Assembly (NCBI RefSeq): GCF_002873395.1 | Contig: NZ_MCUV01000009.1 | Coordinates: forward strand, 62,001 to 126,000 | DNA length: 64,000 nucleotides | Reading direction: 5' to 3' | DNA from: Vibrio sp. 10N.286.49.B3 | GTDB taxonomy: Bacteria; Pseudomonadota; Gammaproteobacteria; Enterobacterales; Vibrionaceae | Part shown: positions 1-9,776 of the stretch, piece by piece | How positions within the stretch are numbered: the first letter of the stretch is position 1 | Layout of the letters: the number at the start of each line of letters is the position of its first letter | Position numbers and translations under genes: made by a program | Notes under the pieces: generated by a model | Told to the model about the DNA's origin: nothing | What the model saw: only the letters and a program-made list of their open reading frames with translations | Database searches by the model: none

Positions 1-72
1 CCACCGTCAAAAGAGACGATGGAAAGCATTGTTGCAACACTGTCTGAATATCACAGTAACGTAAAATATTAA
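1..72 (+). CDS. 3' end of an unidentified gene
   Basis: The window opens inside a reading frame that runs in frame 1 and stops at TAA 70-72, giving a tail of 23 residues that ends SEYHSNVKY. It is followed 16 bases later by a strong terminator, which supports it being the true end of a plus-strand gene. The tail is too short for me to identify the protein family. Confidence 0.5.
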   Translation, partial: PPSKETMESIVATLSEYHSNVKY

Positions 73-87
73 AATTATTATTGGATA

Positions 88-119
88 AAAATACCAGCGA
101 AGTTCGCTGGTATTTTTTT
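88..119 (+). terminator. Rho-independent terminator
   Basis: A perfect 10-bp stem (91-100 with 104-113) with a 3-base loop is followed by a run of T. It ends the truncated upstream gene. Confidence 0.85.
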
Positions 120-266
120 GCTTAATCTGTACACAAATCAACAATTTTTAATTACATTTTTACTTTTATATTTAAACCGTGTTGAGATCATGTTTCAATG
201 CAGGTTATTACTGTTAACCTAAATTCAACGAATAAAAATTCAAATAAAATTTAATGAGGCTTCACT

Positions 267-767
267 ATGGAAATGACCGACGCTCAACGTCTTATTTTAT
301 CAAACCAATATTACTTGATGGCTAAAATGACGCCTGAGAATGGAGAAAAATATCAACGCTTACAAACGATTGTTCAGCGTGGCTATGGTTTACAAATGCG
401 CGAACTCGATAAAGAGTTTGGCTACCTAGTCGAAACAGAGTGTCGTGAAATTATCGATATCATGGAAATGTACCATGCGATGCAAGAATCGAATAAAATG
501 CTCTCTGATTCAGAGCGTGCTAATGTTGATCAGCGCCGTTTGCAGTTTTTAGGTTTTGATATTGCGACAGAGGCTCAGGCGGTTAACTACGTTCGCTTCC
601 TAACTGACTCTGAAGGTCTGTACCCACAGTTTGATAAAGCCGATCACCACTTTAATAGTCAAATGCCAATGTTTGATAAGTACCGTCGCATGCTGACAAC
701 ATGGCGTCACTGCCCACGCCAATATCACTTATCTGCAGCTGAATTTGGTAAAATTTTTAACGCATAA
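267..767 (+). CDS. yfbU: YfbU family protein
   Basis: A 166-residue protein that matches the E. coli YfbU family along its whole length, including the N-terminal [14 protein letters not shown] stretch, the [11 protein letters not shown] segment and the CPRQYHLSA segment near the C-terminus. The family is small, cytoplasmic and of uncertain function; E. coli YfbU has been linked to cell death but no biochemical activity is established. The ATG at 267 is preceded by GAGG at 256-259 with 7-base spacing. The gene is monocistronic, lying between terminators at 88-119 and 812-841. Confidence 0.9.
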   Translation: MEMTDAQRLILSNQYYLMAKMTPENGEKYQRLQTIVQRGYGLQMRELDKEFGYLVETECREIIDIMEMYHAMQESNKMLSDSERANVDQRRLQFLGFDIATEAQAVNYVRFLTDSEGLYPQFDKADHHFNSQMPMFDKYRRMLTTWRHCPRQYHLSAAEFGKIFNA

Positions 768-1070
768 TAGTGACATATTATTGCGATTAGATACAGTTTA
801 CGCTTAGCTTTAGGGTTGATGGTCATACATCAACCCTTTTTATATTGATACCCTACTCTTCCACTAGTCACACCTCGAATCTCCACTATATAAATCTGCA
901 CATCAGCACGCTTTTCCGATTTAAAATTGTTTTCCTTCCTTTAAATTATGTAAATAAATGCATAATTGTTAAGCACAAATGAGTTTTCCCGTCTAGTCTT
1001 AGAATGTATGGAAGCGATGGCTTTTTTGACATCATTCGTCAGACAAATAAGCTCAAAGGGGAAACACGAT
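768..1070. other. Intergenic region yfbU-yeaG
   Basis: About 300 bases. It holds the yfbU terminator and must hold the promoter of the yeaG operon. A TTG-started frame continues upstream of yeaG to 966, but it lacks a ribosome site and family similarity, so I treat that part as untranslated leader. I looked for a sigma-54 type -24/-12 element and did not find a convincing one. Confidence 0.6.
812..841 (+). terminator. Rho-independent terminator after yfbU
   Basis: A 10-bp stem (812-821 with 828-837) with a 6-base loop is followed by TTTTT. Confidence 0.85.
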
Positions 1071-3005
1071 ATGAGTATTTTTGACCATTACCAAACACGC
1101 TATGAAGAAGCCAAAGAAGAAGAGATTTCACTTCAGGACTTCCTAGCACTATGTAAAGATAACAAGAGCGCCTATGCCAATGCTGCCGAGCGCCTTCTAC
1201 TGGCGATTGGTGAGCCTGAAATCATCGATACTGCTCAAGACCCTCGATTAAGCCGTATTTTTTCAAATCGTGTCATTTCCCGATATAAAACATTTGAAGA
1301 TTTTTATGGAATGGAAGATGCTATTGAGCAAATCGTCTCTTATTTAAAACATTCCGCTCAGGGACTAGAAGAACGTAAACAAATTCTCTACCTTTTAGGT
1401 CCTGTAGGTGGCGGTAAGTCATCGCTTGCAGAAAAACTAAAAGCATTAATGCAACAAATGCCTATCTATATCTTATCGGCTGATGGGGTTCGTAGCCCAG
1501 TTAATGACCACCCATTCTGTCTGTTTGATGTCACCGAGGATGGTGAGTTACTAAAGCAAGAGTATGGTATTGAGAAGCGCTATTTACGCTCTATCATGTC
1601 ACCATGGGCTTCAAAACGCTTGCATGAATACGGCGGTGACATTTCAAAATTTAAAGTCATCAAAGTGCGCCCATCGATTCTTGATCAAGTCGGGATTGCC
1701 AAAACAGAACCTGGTGATGAAAACAACCAAGATATTTCTGCACTCGTCGGTAAAATTGATATTCGTCAGTTAGAACATTACTCACAAGATGATCCTGATG
1801 CATACAGCTATTCTGGTGCGCTTTGTAAAGCCAACCAGGGGTTGATGGAATTTGTGGAGATGTTTAAAGCGCCACTAAAAGTTCTCCACCCTCTTTTAAC
1901 AGCAACACAAGAAGGCAACTTTAACGGCACTGAAGGGCTATCTGCTCTACCATTTGATGGCATGATTCTCGCGCACTCAAATGAATCGGAATGGCAAGCT
2001 TTTCGAAATAATAAAAACAACGAAGCATTCCTTGATCGTGTTTATATTGTCAAAGTCCCTTACTGCCTACGCGTCTCTGAAGAAGTTAAAATTTACGAAA
2101 AACTATTGCAACACAGTGAGCTATATAAAGCGCCATGCTCTCCAAGCACATTAGAGTTGCTGTCACAATTTAGTATCTTGTCGCGCCTAAAAGTGCCAGA
2201 GAACTCTTCCCTGTTCTCTAAAATGCGCGTTTACGATGGTGAAACATTAAAAGATACTGATCCAAAAGCAAAGAGTTACCAGGAGTATCGTGATTTTGCT
2301 GGCGTCGATGAAGGGATGGCGGGTCTATCCACTCGTTTCGCTTTCAAGATTCTATCGCGTGTATTTAACTTCGATCAATCCGAAGTCGCCGCTAACCCTG
2401 TTCATCTGTTTTACGTTATCGAACAGCAAATTGAACGCGAGCAGTTCCCTCAAGAGCAAGCGGAACGTTACCTTGAATTCTTAAAAGGCTATCTAGTTCC
2501 ACGCTATGTTGAATTCATTGGTAAAGAAATTCAAACCGCTTACCTCGAGTCCTACTCTGAGTATGGTCAAAATATCTTTGATCGCTATGTCACTTATGCG
2601 GACTTCTGGATTCAAGACCAAGAATATCGTGATCCTGAAACCGGTCAGCTTTTTGACCGCTCATCACTCAATGAAGAGCTAGAGAAAATAGAGAAAACCG
2701 CTGGGATCAGTAACCCAAAAGATTTCCGTAACGAGATCGTTAATTTTGTACTTCGTGCTAAAGCGAATAATAACGGTAAGAACCCTGTGTGGACCAGTTA
2801 TGAAAAACTACGCACAGTTATTGAGAAGAAAATGTTCTCCAATACAGAAGAATTACTGCCTGTTATTTCTTTCAATACGAAAACATCTTCTGATGATCAA
2901 AGAAAACATGACGACTTTGTCGCTCGTATGATGGAGAAAGGCTATACAGAGAAACAAGTTCGCTTGCTATCTGAATGGTATTTGCGTGTACGTAAATCAT
3001 CATAA
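1071..3005 (+). CDS. yeaG: PrkA/YeaG serine protein kinase
   Basis: A 644-residue protein, the same length as E. coli YeaG and nearly identical to it over long stretches. The N-terminal part is an AAA+-like domain with a Walker A loop GPVGGGKSS at about residues 110-118; the C-terminal part is the PrkA kinase region ending in WYLRVRKSS. The family are cytoplasmic Ser/Thr kinases induced by stress and nutrient limitation. The chosen start (ATG 1071) has AAAGGGG about 8 bases upstream and gives the family N-terminus MSIFDHYQ. It heads an operon with yeaH and ycgB, the standard partnership for this kinase; the 87-base gap to yeaH carries no clear terminator. Confidence 0.95.
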   Translation: MSIFDHYQTRYEEAKEEEISLQDFLALCKDNKSAYANAAERLLLAIGEPEIIDTAQDPRLSRIFSNRVISRYKTFEDFYGMEDAIEQIVSYLKHSAQGLEERKQILYLLGPVGGGKSSLAEKLKALMQQMPIYILSADGVRSPVNDHPFCLFDVTEDGELLKQEYGIEKRYLRSIMSPWASKRLHEYGGDISKFKVIKVRPSILDQVGIAKTEPGDENNQDISALVGKIDIRQLEHYSQDDPDAYSYSGALCKANQGLMEFVEMFKAPLKVLHPLLTATQEGNFNGTEGLSALPFDGMILAHSNESEWQAFRNNKNNEAFLDRVYIVKVPYCLRVSEEVKIYEKLLQHSELYKAPCSPSTLELLSQFSILSRLKVPENSSLFSKMRVYDGETLKDTDPKAKSYQEYRDFAGVDEGMAGLSTRFAFKILSRVFNFDQSEVAANPVHLFYVIEQQIEREQFPQEQAERYLEFLKGYLVPRYVEFIGKEIQTAYLESYSEYGQNIFDRYVTYADFWIQDQEYRDPETGQLFDRSSLNEELEKIEKTAGISNPKDFRNEIVNFVLRAKANNNGKNPVWTSYEKLRTVIEKKMFSNTEELLPVISFNTKTSSDDQRKHDDFVARMMEKGYTEKQVRLLSEWYLRVRKSS

Positions 3006-3092
3006 CGTCTAAATATATAAACCTTAGCTCCCTAAGTTACTAAAGCGCTTAGGGGGCGAGTATTTTGCGATTTAACGAATGAGGGGAAGTTC

Positions 3093-4364
3093 ATGGCGCA
3101 ATTTATTGATAGGAGACTCAATGGCAAAAATAAGAGTGCCGTTAATAGACAGCGATTCTTACGTCGTCATAAAGCTCAAATAAAAGAATCTGTTACAGAG
3201 GCGGTCAATCGCAGATCGATTACTAATACTGAAACAGGCGAGGATATCGCTATTCCTCACAAAGATATTACCGAGCCAAGCTTTCATCAAGGTCAAGGTG
3301 GTGCACGTGAGCGTGTTCACCCTGGTAATGATCAATTTATTACTGGTGATCAAATAGAAAGACCGAAAGGCGGTCAACAAGGTGGCGGATCTGGTGATGG
3401 TGACGCTAGCAAAGATGGTGAAGGACAAGATGAATTCACATTTCAAATATCAAAAGATGAATATTTAGATATTTTATTTGAAGATTTAGAACTCCCTAAC
3501 CTTGAAAAAAATCAGATGAATAAAATCATCGAATGGAAAACACATCGCTCTGGTTATCAAAGTGCTGGTATCCCCTCTAATATTGCCATTGTACGATCAC
3601 TGCAGCAGTCCCTTGCCCGCCGCACGGCAATGACAGCAGGTAAAAAGCGCTTAATTAGTGAATTAGAAGATGAATTGAATCGGATAGAAAACCACGAGCC
3701 TGCTATTCCACTGGAAGAGCGTCGTATAAAATCTGAAATAGAATCTCTGCGCAAAAAAATCAAAAGCGTACCGTTTATCGATACATTTGATTTACGCTTT
3801 AAAAATTACGAAAAGCGCCCTATTCCATCTAGCCAAGCGGTGATGTTCTGCATTATGGACGTTTCCGGCTCAATGGATCAGGCAACGAAAGATATAGCAA
3901 AACGCTTCTATGTCTTGCTCTATCTATTTTTGAATAGAACCTATGAAAATGTCGATGTGGTTTTTATTCGTCATCATACCCAAGCAAAAGAAGTGGATGA
4001 GCATGAGTTTTTCTACTCACAAGAAACCGGCGGTACGATTGTTTCTAGTGCGCTGAAGTTAATGAATAGCATCATTCAGGAGCGTTACCCTGAAAATGAA
4101 TGGAATATCTATGCGGCACAAGCCTCTGACGGAGATAACTGGGCTGATGACTCTCCTCGCTGTAAAGAGCTTTTAGTTAATAACTTACTGCCAAGCTGCC
4201 AATATTATTCTTATATAGAGATAACACGTCGAACTCATCAAACACTTTGGCATGAATATGAAAAACTCGAATCGCAATTCAACCATTTTGCGATGAAAAA
4301 TATCAAAACAGTTGATGATATTTTCCCTGTATTTAGAGAGTTATTTCAAAAAGAGCATTCTTAG
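3093..4364 (+). CDS. yeaH: YeaH, DUF444 / VWA-like protein
   Basis: A 423-residue member of the UPF0229/DUF444 family (E. coli YeaH is 427). The N-terminus [15 protein letters not shown] is diagnostic. A Gly-rich, charged linker lies at about residues 65-110. The C-terminal half has a von Willebrand A-like fold with a MIDAS-type DVSGSM sequence at about 255-260. No enzymatic activity is established; the constant partnership with YeaG and YcgB suggests a shared stress pathway, and the VWA fold suggests a role in protein-protein contacts. GAGGGGAA lies just before the ATG. The gap to ycgB is 11 bases. Confidence 0.95.
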   Translation: MAQFIDRRLNGKNKSAVNRQRFLRRHKAQIKESVTEAVNRRSITNTETGEDIAIPHKDITEPSFHQGQGGARERVHPGNDQFITGDQIERPKGGQQGGGSGDGDASKDGEGQDEFTFQISKDEYLDILFEDLELPNLEKNQMNKIIEWKTHRSGYQSAGIPSNIAIVRSLQQSLARRTAMTAGKKRLISELEDELNRIENHEPAIPLEERRIKSEIESLRKKIKSVPFIDTFDLRFKNYEKRPIPSSQAVMFCIMDVSGSMDQATKDIAKRFYVLLYLFLNRTYENVDVVFIRHHTQAKEVDEHEFFYSQETGGTIVSSALKLMNSIIQERYPENEWNIYAAQASDGDNWADDSPRCKELLVNNLLPSCQYYSYIEITRRTHQTLWHEYEKLESQFNHFAMKNIKTVDDIFPVFRELFQKEHS

Positions 4365-4375
4365 GGAGAAGAACA

Positions 4376-5902
4376 ATGGTGACAAAAGCTAACTCAAAAT
4401 TATTGCCCGATGGTCCTGACTGGACCTTTAGCCTTCTAGATCAGTATCATGTTGAAATTAAGCGGGTCGCTCAACATTACCGTCTAGATACTTACCCTAA
4501 CCAAATTGAAGTCATTACCTCTGAACAAATGATGGATGCCTATTCAAGTATCGGTATGCCTATCAATTATAACCACTGGTCTTTTGGCAAGAAATTTATT
4601 CAAACTGAGCAGAACTATAAACATGGCCAGATGGGGTTAGCTTACGAAATCGTCATCAATTCAAATCCATGTATCGCCTATTTGATGGAAGAAAACACCA
4701 TCACAATGCAAGCGCTTGTCATGGCACATGCTTGTTATGGTCATAACTCTTTTTTCAAAGGTAATTATCTATTCCAAACTTGGACAGATGCTAGTTCGAT
4801 TATCGATTATCTACTTTTTGCTAAAAACTACATTGCCGATTGTGAAGAAAAACATGGTGTAGAGGAAGTAGAAAAGCTGCTCGACTCATGCCATGCCTTG
4901 ATGAACTATGGTGTTGATCGCTATAAGCGCCCTGAAAAAATTTCAATTGCTGAAGAGACCGCTCGTCAGCGCGAAAGAGAAGAGTATTTACAATCCCAAG
5001 TAAACCAACTATGGCGTACGGTACCAAAAGCGGAAGCCGTTGCGGAAGAAACGGAAATACGCTTCCCTAGTGAACCTCAAGAAAATATCCTCTACTTCAT
5101 TGAGAAACACGCTCCGCTATTAGAGTCGTGGCAACGTGAGTGTGTACGTATAGTGCGTAAGATCAGTCAATACTTTTATCCACAAAAACAAACTCAGGTA
5201 ATGAACGAGGGGTGGGCAACGTTTTGGCATTATACTATCCTCAATCACCTATATGATGAAGGCTTAGTTTCCGATAAATTTATTTTGGAATTTCTCCACA
5301 GTCATACTGGTGTAGTCGCTCAACCGGCTTATAACAGCCCCTACTTTAGCGGTATCAACCCTTATGCATTGGGCTTTGCTATGTTTCAAGATATACGCAG
5401 GATCTGCGAAGAACCCACCGATGAGGATAGAGAGTGGTTCCCTGAGTTAGCAGGCAGCGATTGGCTAGACGCTGTGCATTTTGCTATGCATAACTTCAAA
5501 GATGAAAGCTTTATTAGCCAATATTTATCGCCGAAGATCATTCGTGATTTTAAACTGTTTTCTATCTTGGATGATGATAGTCGTAACTATATTAAAGTTA
5601 GCGCAATACATGATGAGATGGGCTATAAAGCGATTAGAGAAAAACTCGCCGCTCAATATAACCTGAGTAACCTAGAGCCTAATATTCAAGTTTATAATGT
5701 CAATGTTCGTGGCGATCGCTCATTAACCCTTCAGTACGTGCCACATAACCGCATTCCTTTACATAGCGGTTATGATGAGGTGATGAAGCATTTATATCGA
5801 CTATGGGGCTTTGATGTGGTTTTAGAAGAGCTTAAAGAGAGTGGTCGTAAGGAAATTTTAGCAACCTGCCCTAAACGTACCGACTATGGGGTTAATTTAT
5901 AG
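4376..5902 (+). CDS. ycgB: SpoVR/YcgB family protein
   Basis: A 508-residue protein of the SpoVR family, matching E. coli YcgB (about 510 residues) throughout, including the NEGWATFWHY motif and the C-terminal NRIPLHSGYDEVMKHLY region. B. subtilis SpoVR is involved in spore cortex formation; in gammaproteobacteria the role is unclear. The ATG follows AGGGAGAA with good spacing, 11 bases after yeaH, so it is the third gene of the yeaG-yeaH-ycgB operon. In E. coli ycgB is unlinked from yeaGH, whereas here the three are together. Confidence 0.95.
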   Translation: MVTKANSKLLPDGPDWTFSLLDQYHVEIKRVAQHYRLDTYPNQIEVITSEQMMDAYSSIGMPINYNHWSFGKKFIQTEQNYKHGQMGLAYEIVINSNPCIAYLMEENTITMQALVMAHACYGHNSFFKGNYLFQTWTDASSIIDYLLFAKNYIADCEEKHGVEEVEKLLDSCHALMNYGVDRYKRPEKISIAEETARQREREEYLQSQVNQLWRTVPKAEAVAEETEIRFPSEPQENILYFIEKHAPLLESWQRECVRIVRKISQYFYPQKQTQVMNEGWATFWHYTILNHLYDEGLVSDKFILEFLHSHTGVVAQPAYNSPYFSGINPYALGFAMFQDIRRICEEPTDEDREWFPELAGSDWLDAVHFAMHNFKDESFISQYLSPKIIRDFKLFSILDDDSRNYIKVSAIHDEMGYKAIREKLAAQYNLSNLEPNIQVYNVNVRGDRSLTLQYVPHNRIPLHSGYDEVMKHLYRLWGFDVVLEELKESGRKEILATCPKRTDYGVNL

Positions 5903-5960
5903 CGATTGCCTATCTCTATTTTGCTCAATGAAGATTAATTACTTTGATTAATATAAATAA

Positions 5961-5991
5961 AAAAGGTTGGCTTACCGTAAGCCAACCTTTT
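5961..5991. terminator. Bidirectional terminator between ycgB and kdsB
   Basis: A 13-bp stem (5961-5973 with 5979-5991) has A residues on its left flank and T residues on its right. It can therefore stop ycgB on the plus strand and the kdsB operon on the minus strand. Confidence 0.85.
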
Positions 5992-6064
5992 TAATATCAT
6001 CAATACTTGTTATGTAGCTAATACCAATTCACTTACTTGCTTTGATTGCGATAAATAACGATTA

Positions 6065-6823
6065 TCAAAGACCTCTGGCAGCAACAATTGCTCTTACAGC
6101 TTCAAGATCTTCTGGCGTATCAACCCCTGCTGCTGGTGACTCTTTCGCCACTGCGACATGAATTTTTTCACCGTACCACAGCACACGTAACTGCTCTAAA
6201 CATTCAATTTTTTCCAGCGTACTTGGTTGCCAATTAATGTAAGTATTAATAAAGCCCGCTCGATAAGCATAAATACCAATATGGCGTAAAAGTGGCTGCA
6301 CTATATTTTGTGACGATTCTGCAAAGTTATCACGATCCCAAGGAATAGAGGCACGACTAAAGTAGAGCGCATAACCATCTTTATCCGTTACCACTTTAAC
6401 GGCATTGGGGTTAAAAACTTCTGACTCATGGCTAATTTCAACACCTAGGGTTGCCATTGGAGCAACGCTTGCTGCTAAGTTATGGGCCACTTGCTTAATA
6501 ATGCTTGGTGGGATCAAAGGCTCATCACCTTGCACATTGACAATAATATGATCATCAGCAATGCCCATAAGCTTAACCACTTCCGCTAAACGTTCAGTGC
6601 CTGATTCATGATCAGGAGACGTCATACATACTGTCGCACCAAAGCCTTTAGCCACCGCTTCAACTTGAGCGTCATCGGTGGCAATAATGACTTGATCAGC
6701 ACCAGACTGAAGTGACTGCTCGTAAACCCATTGAATCATCGGCTTACCATGAATATCAGCGAGCGGCTTACCCGGTAAACGTGTTGACTGAAAACGAGCA
6801 GGAATGACAACAGTAAATGACAT
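6065..6823 (-). CDS. kdsB: 3-deoxy-manno-octulosonate cytidylyltransferase (CMP-Kdo synthetase)
   Basis: A 252-residue cytoplasmic enzyme that activates Kdo with CTP to CMP-Kdo for the lipopolysaccharide inner core. It shows the family N-terminus [17 protein letters not shown] (R10 and K19 in the nucleotide-binding loop), the HESGTER segment near 72-78 and NVQGDEP at 96-102, whose Asp binds metal. The length is typical (E. coli 248). It is the last gene of the minus-strand series msbA-lpxK-ycaR-kdsB and its start is almost adjacent to the ycaR stop (2826 style spacing: stop base 6824, start base 6823). Confidence 0.97.
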   Translation of the reverse strand: MSFTVVIPARFQSTRLPGKPLADIHGKPMIQWVYEQSLQSGADQVIIATDDAQVEAVAKGFGATVCMTSPDHESGTERLAEVVKLMGIADDHIIVNVQGDEPLIPPSIIKQVAHNLAASVAPMATLGVEISHESEVFNPNAVKVVTDKDGYALYFSRASIPWDRDNFAESSQNIVQPLLRHIGIYAYRAGFINTYINWQPSTLEKIECLEQLRVLWYGEKIHVAVAKESPAAGVDTPEDLEAVRAIVAARGL

Positions 6824-7004
6824 CTAACACACCTCATCCATAGAAATGGTGCGAGCTTCTTGCTCTAACAACACAGGAATACCCTCTTTTATTGGGTATG
6901 CTAAACGGTCAAACTTACAAATAAGCTCTTTATTTTCCTTATCGAAAGTAACCTTGCCCTTACATACTGGGCAAGCAACGATCTCAATTAGACGATGATC
7001 CATA
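6824..7004 (-). pseudogene. ycaR: YcaR/UPF0434 (Trm112-like) small protein, frameshifted
   Basis: On the minus strand, ATG at 7004-7002 opens [16 protein letters not shown], the N-terminus of the YcaR family. This frame then meets a stop after 21 codons. The rest of the protein ([20 protein letters not shown], then [14 protein letters not shown]) continues in another frame and stops at 6824. The span is 181 bases instead of the 180 needed for about 59 codons. One extra G in the minus-strand GGG run (plus-strand CCC at 6957-6959) accounts for it. Position between lpxK and kdsB is the same as in E. coli. The start overlaps the lpxK end by 21 bases. Either a recent null mutation, a +1 recoding site, or a sequencing error in a homopolymer. 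Confidence 0.85.
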
Positions 7005-7991
7005 ATGTGTCATTACCTTATTAATTTTTGTTAGAATTCGTTGTTGATCTTTTGCTCTAAATTGCGCAGATACTGGTAAATACCACCAATTACTTTGCGA
7101 AAATTGATCACATTTAACCGCATCTTTTTCTGTCATGATCAAGTTAGAGCCTTTACTCGCTAAGCTTTCAAGCTCTGCTAAAGTAAAATCCTGATGATCC
7201 GCAAAGCCTTGTGAGTGTACTAACTGAGCACCGAGATTTTGCAGTGTTTTAAAAAATCGTGGTGGATGCCCGATACCAGCAAAAGCGACTAAACCTTCAA
7301 GCTCTGTGACTGGTTTTGTCTCTCCACTGACTAAGTTAACCGCTAAGCTTGGCTGCAGCGTCATCAAGATTTCGCTCTCTTGCGCAGCGCCGCCATTATT
7401 AATAATAAAATCAACGTCACACTGACGAGTTAACTCTTCACGTAATGGCCCAGCAGGGATCATATGTTGGTTACCAAAGCGACGGACACCATCAATGATC
7501 GAAAACTCAATATCACGGTCTAATGCATAGTGTTGTAACCCATCATCTGTCACTATCACGTCAACTTCACGATCCAAGAGTGCTTTCACAGCATCAGCGC
7601 GTTTAGGGGCAACGGCAACAGGTACTCCTGTGCGTTTGTAAATCAGGCGTGGCTCATCACCGCTATAAGCCGCTGGCGTTTCACTAGATAGGATAAGTGG
7701 GTAGCTTGGCGCTTTGCCACCGTAACCGCGCGAGACAACACCAGGACGATATCCCTGTGCTAATAGCGTCTCCACCAGCCAAATCACCACTGGCGTTTTA
7801 CCATTACCACCAGCGGTAATATTGCCCACAATAATAACAGGTAAAGGGGCTCTATAACTTTTTTCACGCAACTGTAAGAACCGTCTACGACGTAAGCGGC
7901 TAATCCACAAAAAAATCACACTCAGTGGCCACAACAGCGGCCACAATAGGTATTTCAAAGGATGGTTTTCAAACCAAATTTTCTCAATCAC
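6984..7991 (-). CDS. lpxK: Tetraacyldisaccharide 4'-kinase
   Basis: A 335-residue inner-membrane kinase that phosphorylates the 4' position of the lipid A disaccharide precursor. It has one N-terminal hydrophobic segment at about 13-30 and a P-loop [12 protein letters not shown] at 56-67, followed by the SRGYGG motif and the DDGLQH motif of the family. Length is close to E. coli LpxK (328). It starts 5 bases after the msbA stop, so the two are co-transcribed; MsbA flips the product of this pathway. Its 3' end overlaps the ycaR start. Confidence 0.97.
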   Translation of the reverse strand: MIEKIWFENHPLKYLLWPLLWPLSVIFLWISRLRRRRFLQLREKSYRAPLPVIIVGNITAGGNGKTPVVIWLVETLLAQGYRPGVVSRGYGGKAPSYPLILSSETPAAYSGDEPRLIYKRTGVPVAVAPKRADAVKALLDREVDVIVTDDGLQHYALDRDIEFSIIDGVRRFGNQHMIPAGPLREELTRQCDVDFIINNGGAAQESEILMTLQPSLAVNLVSGETKPVTELEGLVAFAGIGHPPRFFKTLQNLGAQLVHSQGFADHQDFTLAELESLASKGSNLIMTEKDAVKCDQFSQSNWWYLPVSAQFRAKDQQRILTKINKVMTHYGSSSN

Positions 7992-7996
7992 AGGCG

Positions 7997-9745
7997 TTAA
8001 TCGCTAAACTGAATACGGTGTAATTGAGCATAAGCACCACCTTGCGCTAATAGTGGCTCGTGAGCACCACGCTCAATCACTTCACCATCATCAATCACTA
8101 AAATTTCATCGGCATTCTCGATGGTTGATAAACGGTGTGCTATGACTAATACCGTTTTATCCTTTTGTAACTCATTAAGAGCCGATTGAATTGCACGTTC
8201 AGACTCTGAATCTAATGCTGATGTTGCTTCATCTAAAATAAGCACCGGAGCATCACGTAATAACGCACGAGCAATGGCAATTCTCTGACGTTGCCCACCT
8301 GAAAGACTCGTACCATTTTCACCGATAATAGTATCTAAACCATCATCCATTTTTTCAATAAAGTCCATCGCATAAGCAAGTCGTGCTGCTTCTTCAATTT
8401 GCTCGCGGCTATACTCACCTTCTGCAGCATAGGCAATGTTATTCGCGATCGTATCATTAAATAAATGCACATTTTGCGAGACCAAAGCAAAGTGTTGGCG
8501 CAAGTTTTTTAATGTATAGTCACGTACATCTTGACCATCTAAACAAATCGCACCGGAATCGACATCATAAAAGCGGGTAAATAGGTTTGCTATTGTACTC
8601 TTACCAGAGCCAGAGCGACCGACTAATGCAACCGTTTTACCTTGAGGAATCGAAAAGTTCACATGAGATAGTGCTGGTTTTTCTTTTCCTGCGTAAGTAA
8701 AGGTCACGTCTTTAACTTCAACCAAACCAGTCACTTTATCAGCTTCTACTTTACCTTTATCTTTCTCAGTATCTAAATCCATTAAAGTAAATAACGTATG
8801 ACTCGCAGCCATACCACGTTGGAATTGAGACGTCACATTGGTGAGCGATTTTATTGGTCGCATTAAGCCAAACATTGCTGAGAAAATCACAGTAAAAGTA
8901 CCTGGTGTCAGTTCAGCTCGTACAGACTCAACACTGGCTAAAAAGAGAACCGAAACTAACGCTATCGAAGCAATCATCTGAATAATTGGGTTCGCCGCAG
9001 CTTGGGCTGTCTTAAGTTTCATTGATTGTTGGCGCATTTGGTTACTAACTTTATCAAAACGAGCCTTTTCTACATCTTGACCGCCGTAACTTAAAACGAC
9101 TTTATGACCACGTAGCATCTGCTCTGCTGACGTAGTCACTTTACCCATCATGGTTTGCATATTACGCGAGATCATGCGAAAGCGCTTAGAAACAAAACTA
9201 ATGGCCCAAGCAACAGCTGGAGCAACAACGAGTAAAACTAATGATAATTGCCAGCTATTCCAAAACATTAGAATCAAAAGACCAATAATGCTGGCACCTT
9301 CTCGAACAATACTCACTAACGAATTACTGGTCGCTGAAGCAATCTGTTCTGAATCATAGGTAATGCGTGACAAAAGTTGCCCTGTTGGTTCTTTATCAAA
9401 GAAACTCACTGGCATATGCATGAAGTGATTAAAGATATTTCTTCTCATCGTCATAACCACATTGCCAGAGACCCAACTTAAGCAGTAAGTTGAAACAAAG
9501 CCCGTTACACCGCGTAAAAACATCATGCCAAAAATAATAAAAGGCAATATGCGTAAGAAGTTCGATTCTGCATCACCAAAGCCTTCATCGAGCAATGGTT
9601 TAAGCAGTGAAATCATATAAGTATCTGCAGCCGCATTTAGAATCAATGCAACGGTAGCCACTGCCAAGCCAGACTTATATTGACGAATATAAACCCACAG
9701 TCGTTTGAACGTTTTCCATGTGTTTTCATCTTGTTGTTTCGACAT
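7997..9745 (-). CDS. msbA: Lipid A export ATP-binding/permease MsbA
   Basis: A 582-residue half-size ABC exporter, identical in length to E. coli MsbA. The N-terminal half (about 20-310) holds six membrane helices; the C-terminal half is the nucleotide-binding domain with Walker [10 protein letters not shown] at 376-384, signature LSGGQ at 481-485 and Walker B LILDEA at 502-507. It flips lipid A-core across the inner membrane as a homodimer. It lies downstream of comEC (31-base gap) and directly upstream of lpxK. Confidence 0.97.
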   Translation of the reverse strand: MSKQQDENTWKTFKRLWVYIRQYKSGLAVATVALILNAAADTYMISLLKPLLDEGFGDAESNFLRILPFIIFGMMFLRGVTGFVSTYCLSWVSGNVVMTMRRNIFNHFMHMPVSFFDKEPTGQLLSRITYDSEQIASATSNSLVSIVREGASIIGLLILMFWNSWQLSLVLLVVAPAVAWAISFVSKRFRMISRNMQTMMGKVTTSAEQMLRGHKVVLSYGGQDVEKARFDKVSNQMRQQSMKLKTAQAAANPIIQMIASIALVSVLFLASVESVRAELTPGTFTVIFSAMFGLMRPIKSLTNVTSQFQRGMAASHTLFTLMDLDTEKDKGKVEADKVTGLVEVKDVTFTYAGKEKPALSHVNFSIPQGKTVALVGRSGSGKSTIANLFTRFYDVDSGAICLDGQDVRDYTLKNLRQHFALVSQNVHLFNDTIANNIAYAAEGEYSREQIEEAARLAYAMDFIEKMDDGLDTIIGENGTSLSGGQRQRIAIARALLRDAPVLILDEATSALDSESERAIQSALNELQKDKTVLVIAHRLSTIENADEILVIDDGEVIERGAHEPLLAQGGAYAQLHRIQFSD

Positions 9746-9776
9746 AAAATTACTTAAATTTTTGACAATAATATAA

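Noticed and set aside
966..1070. N-terminal extension of YeaG from a TTG codon
   Set aside because: No ribosome site at 966, and the extra 35 residues are absent from the family; ATG 1071 has a good site and gives the usual 644 residues.
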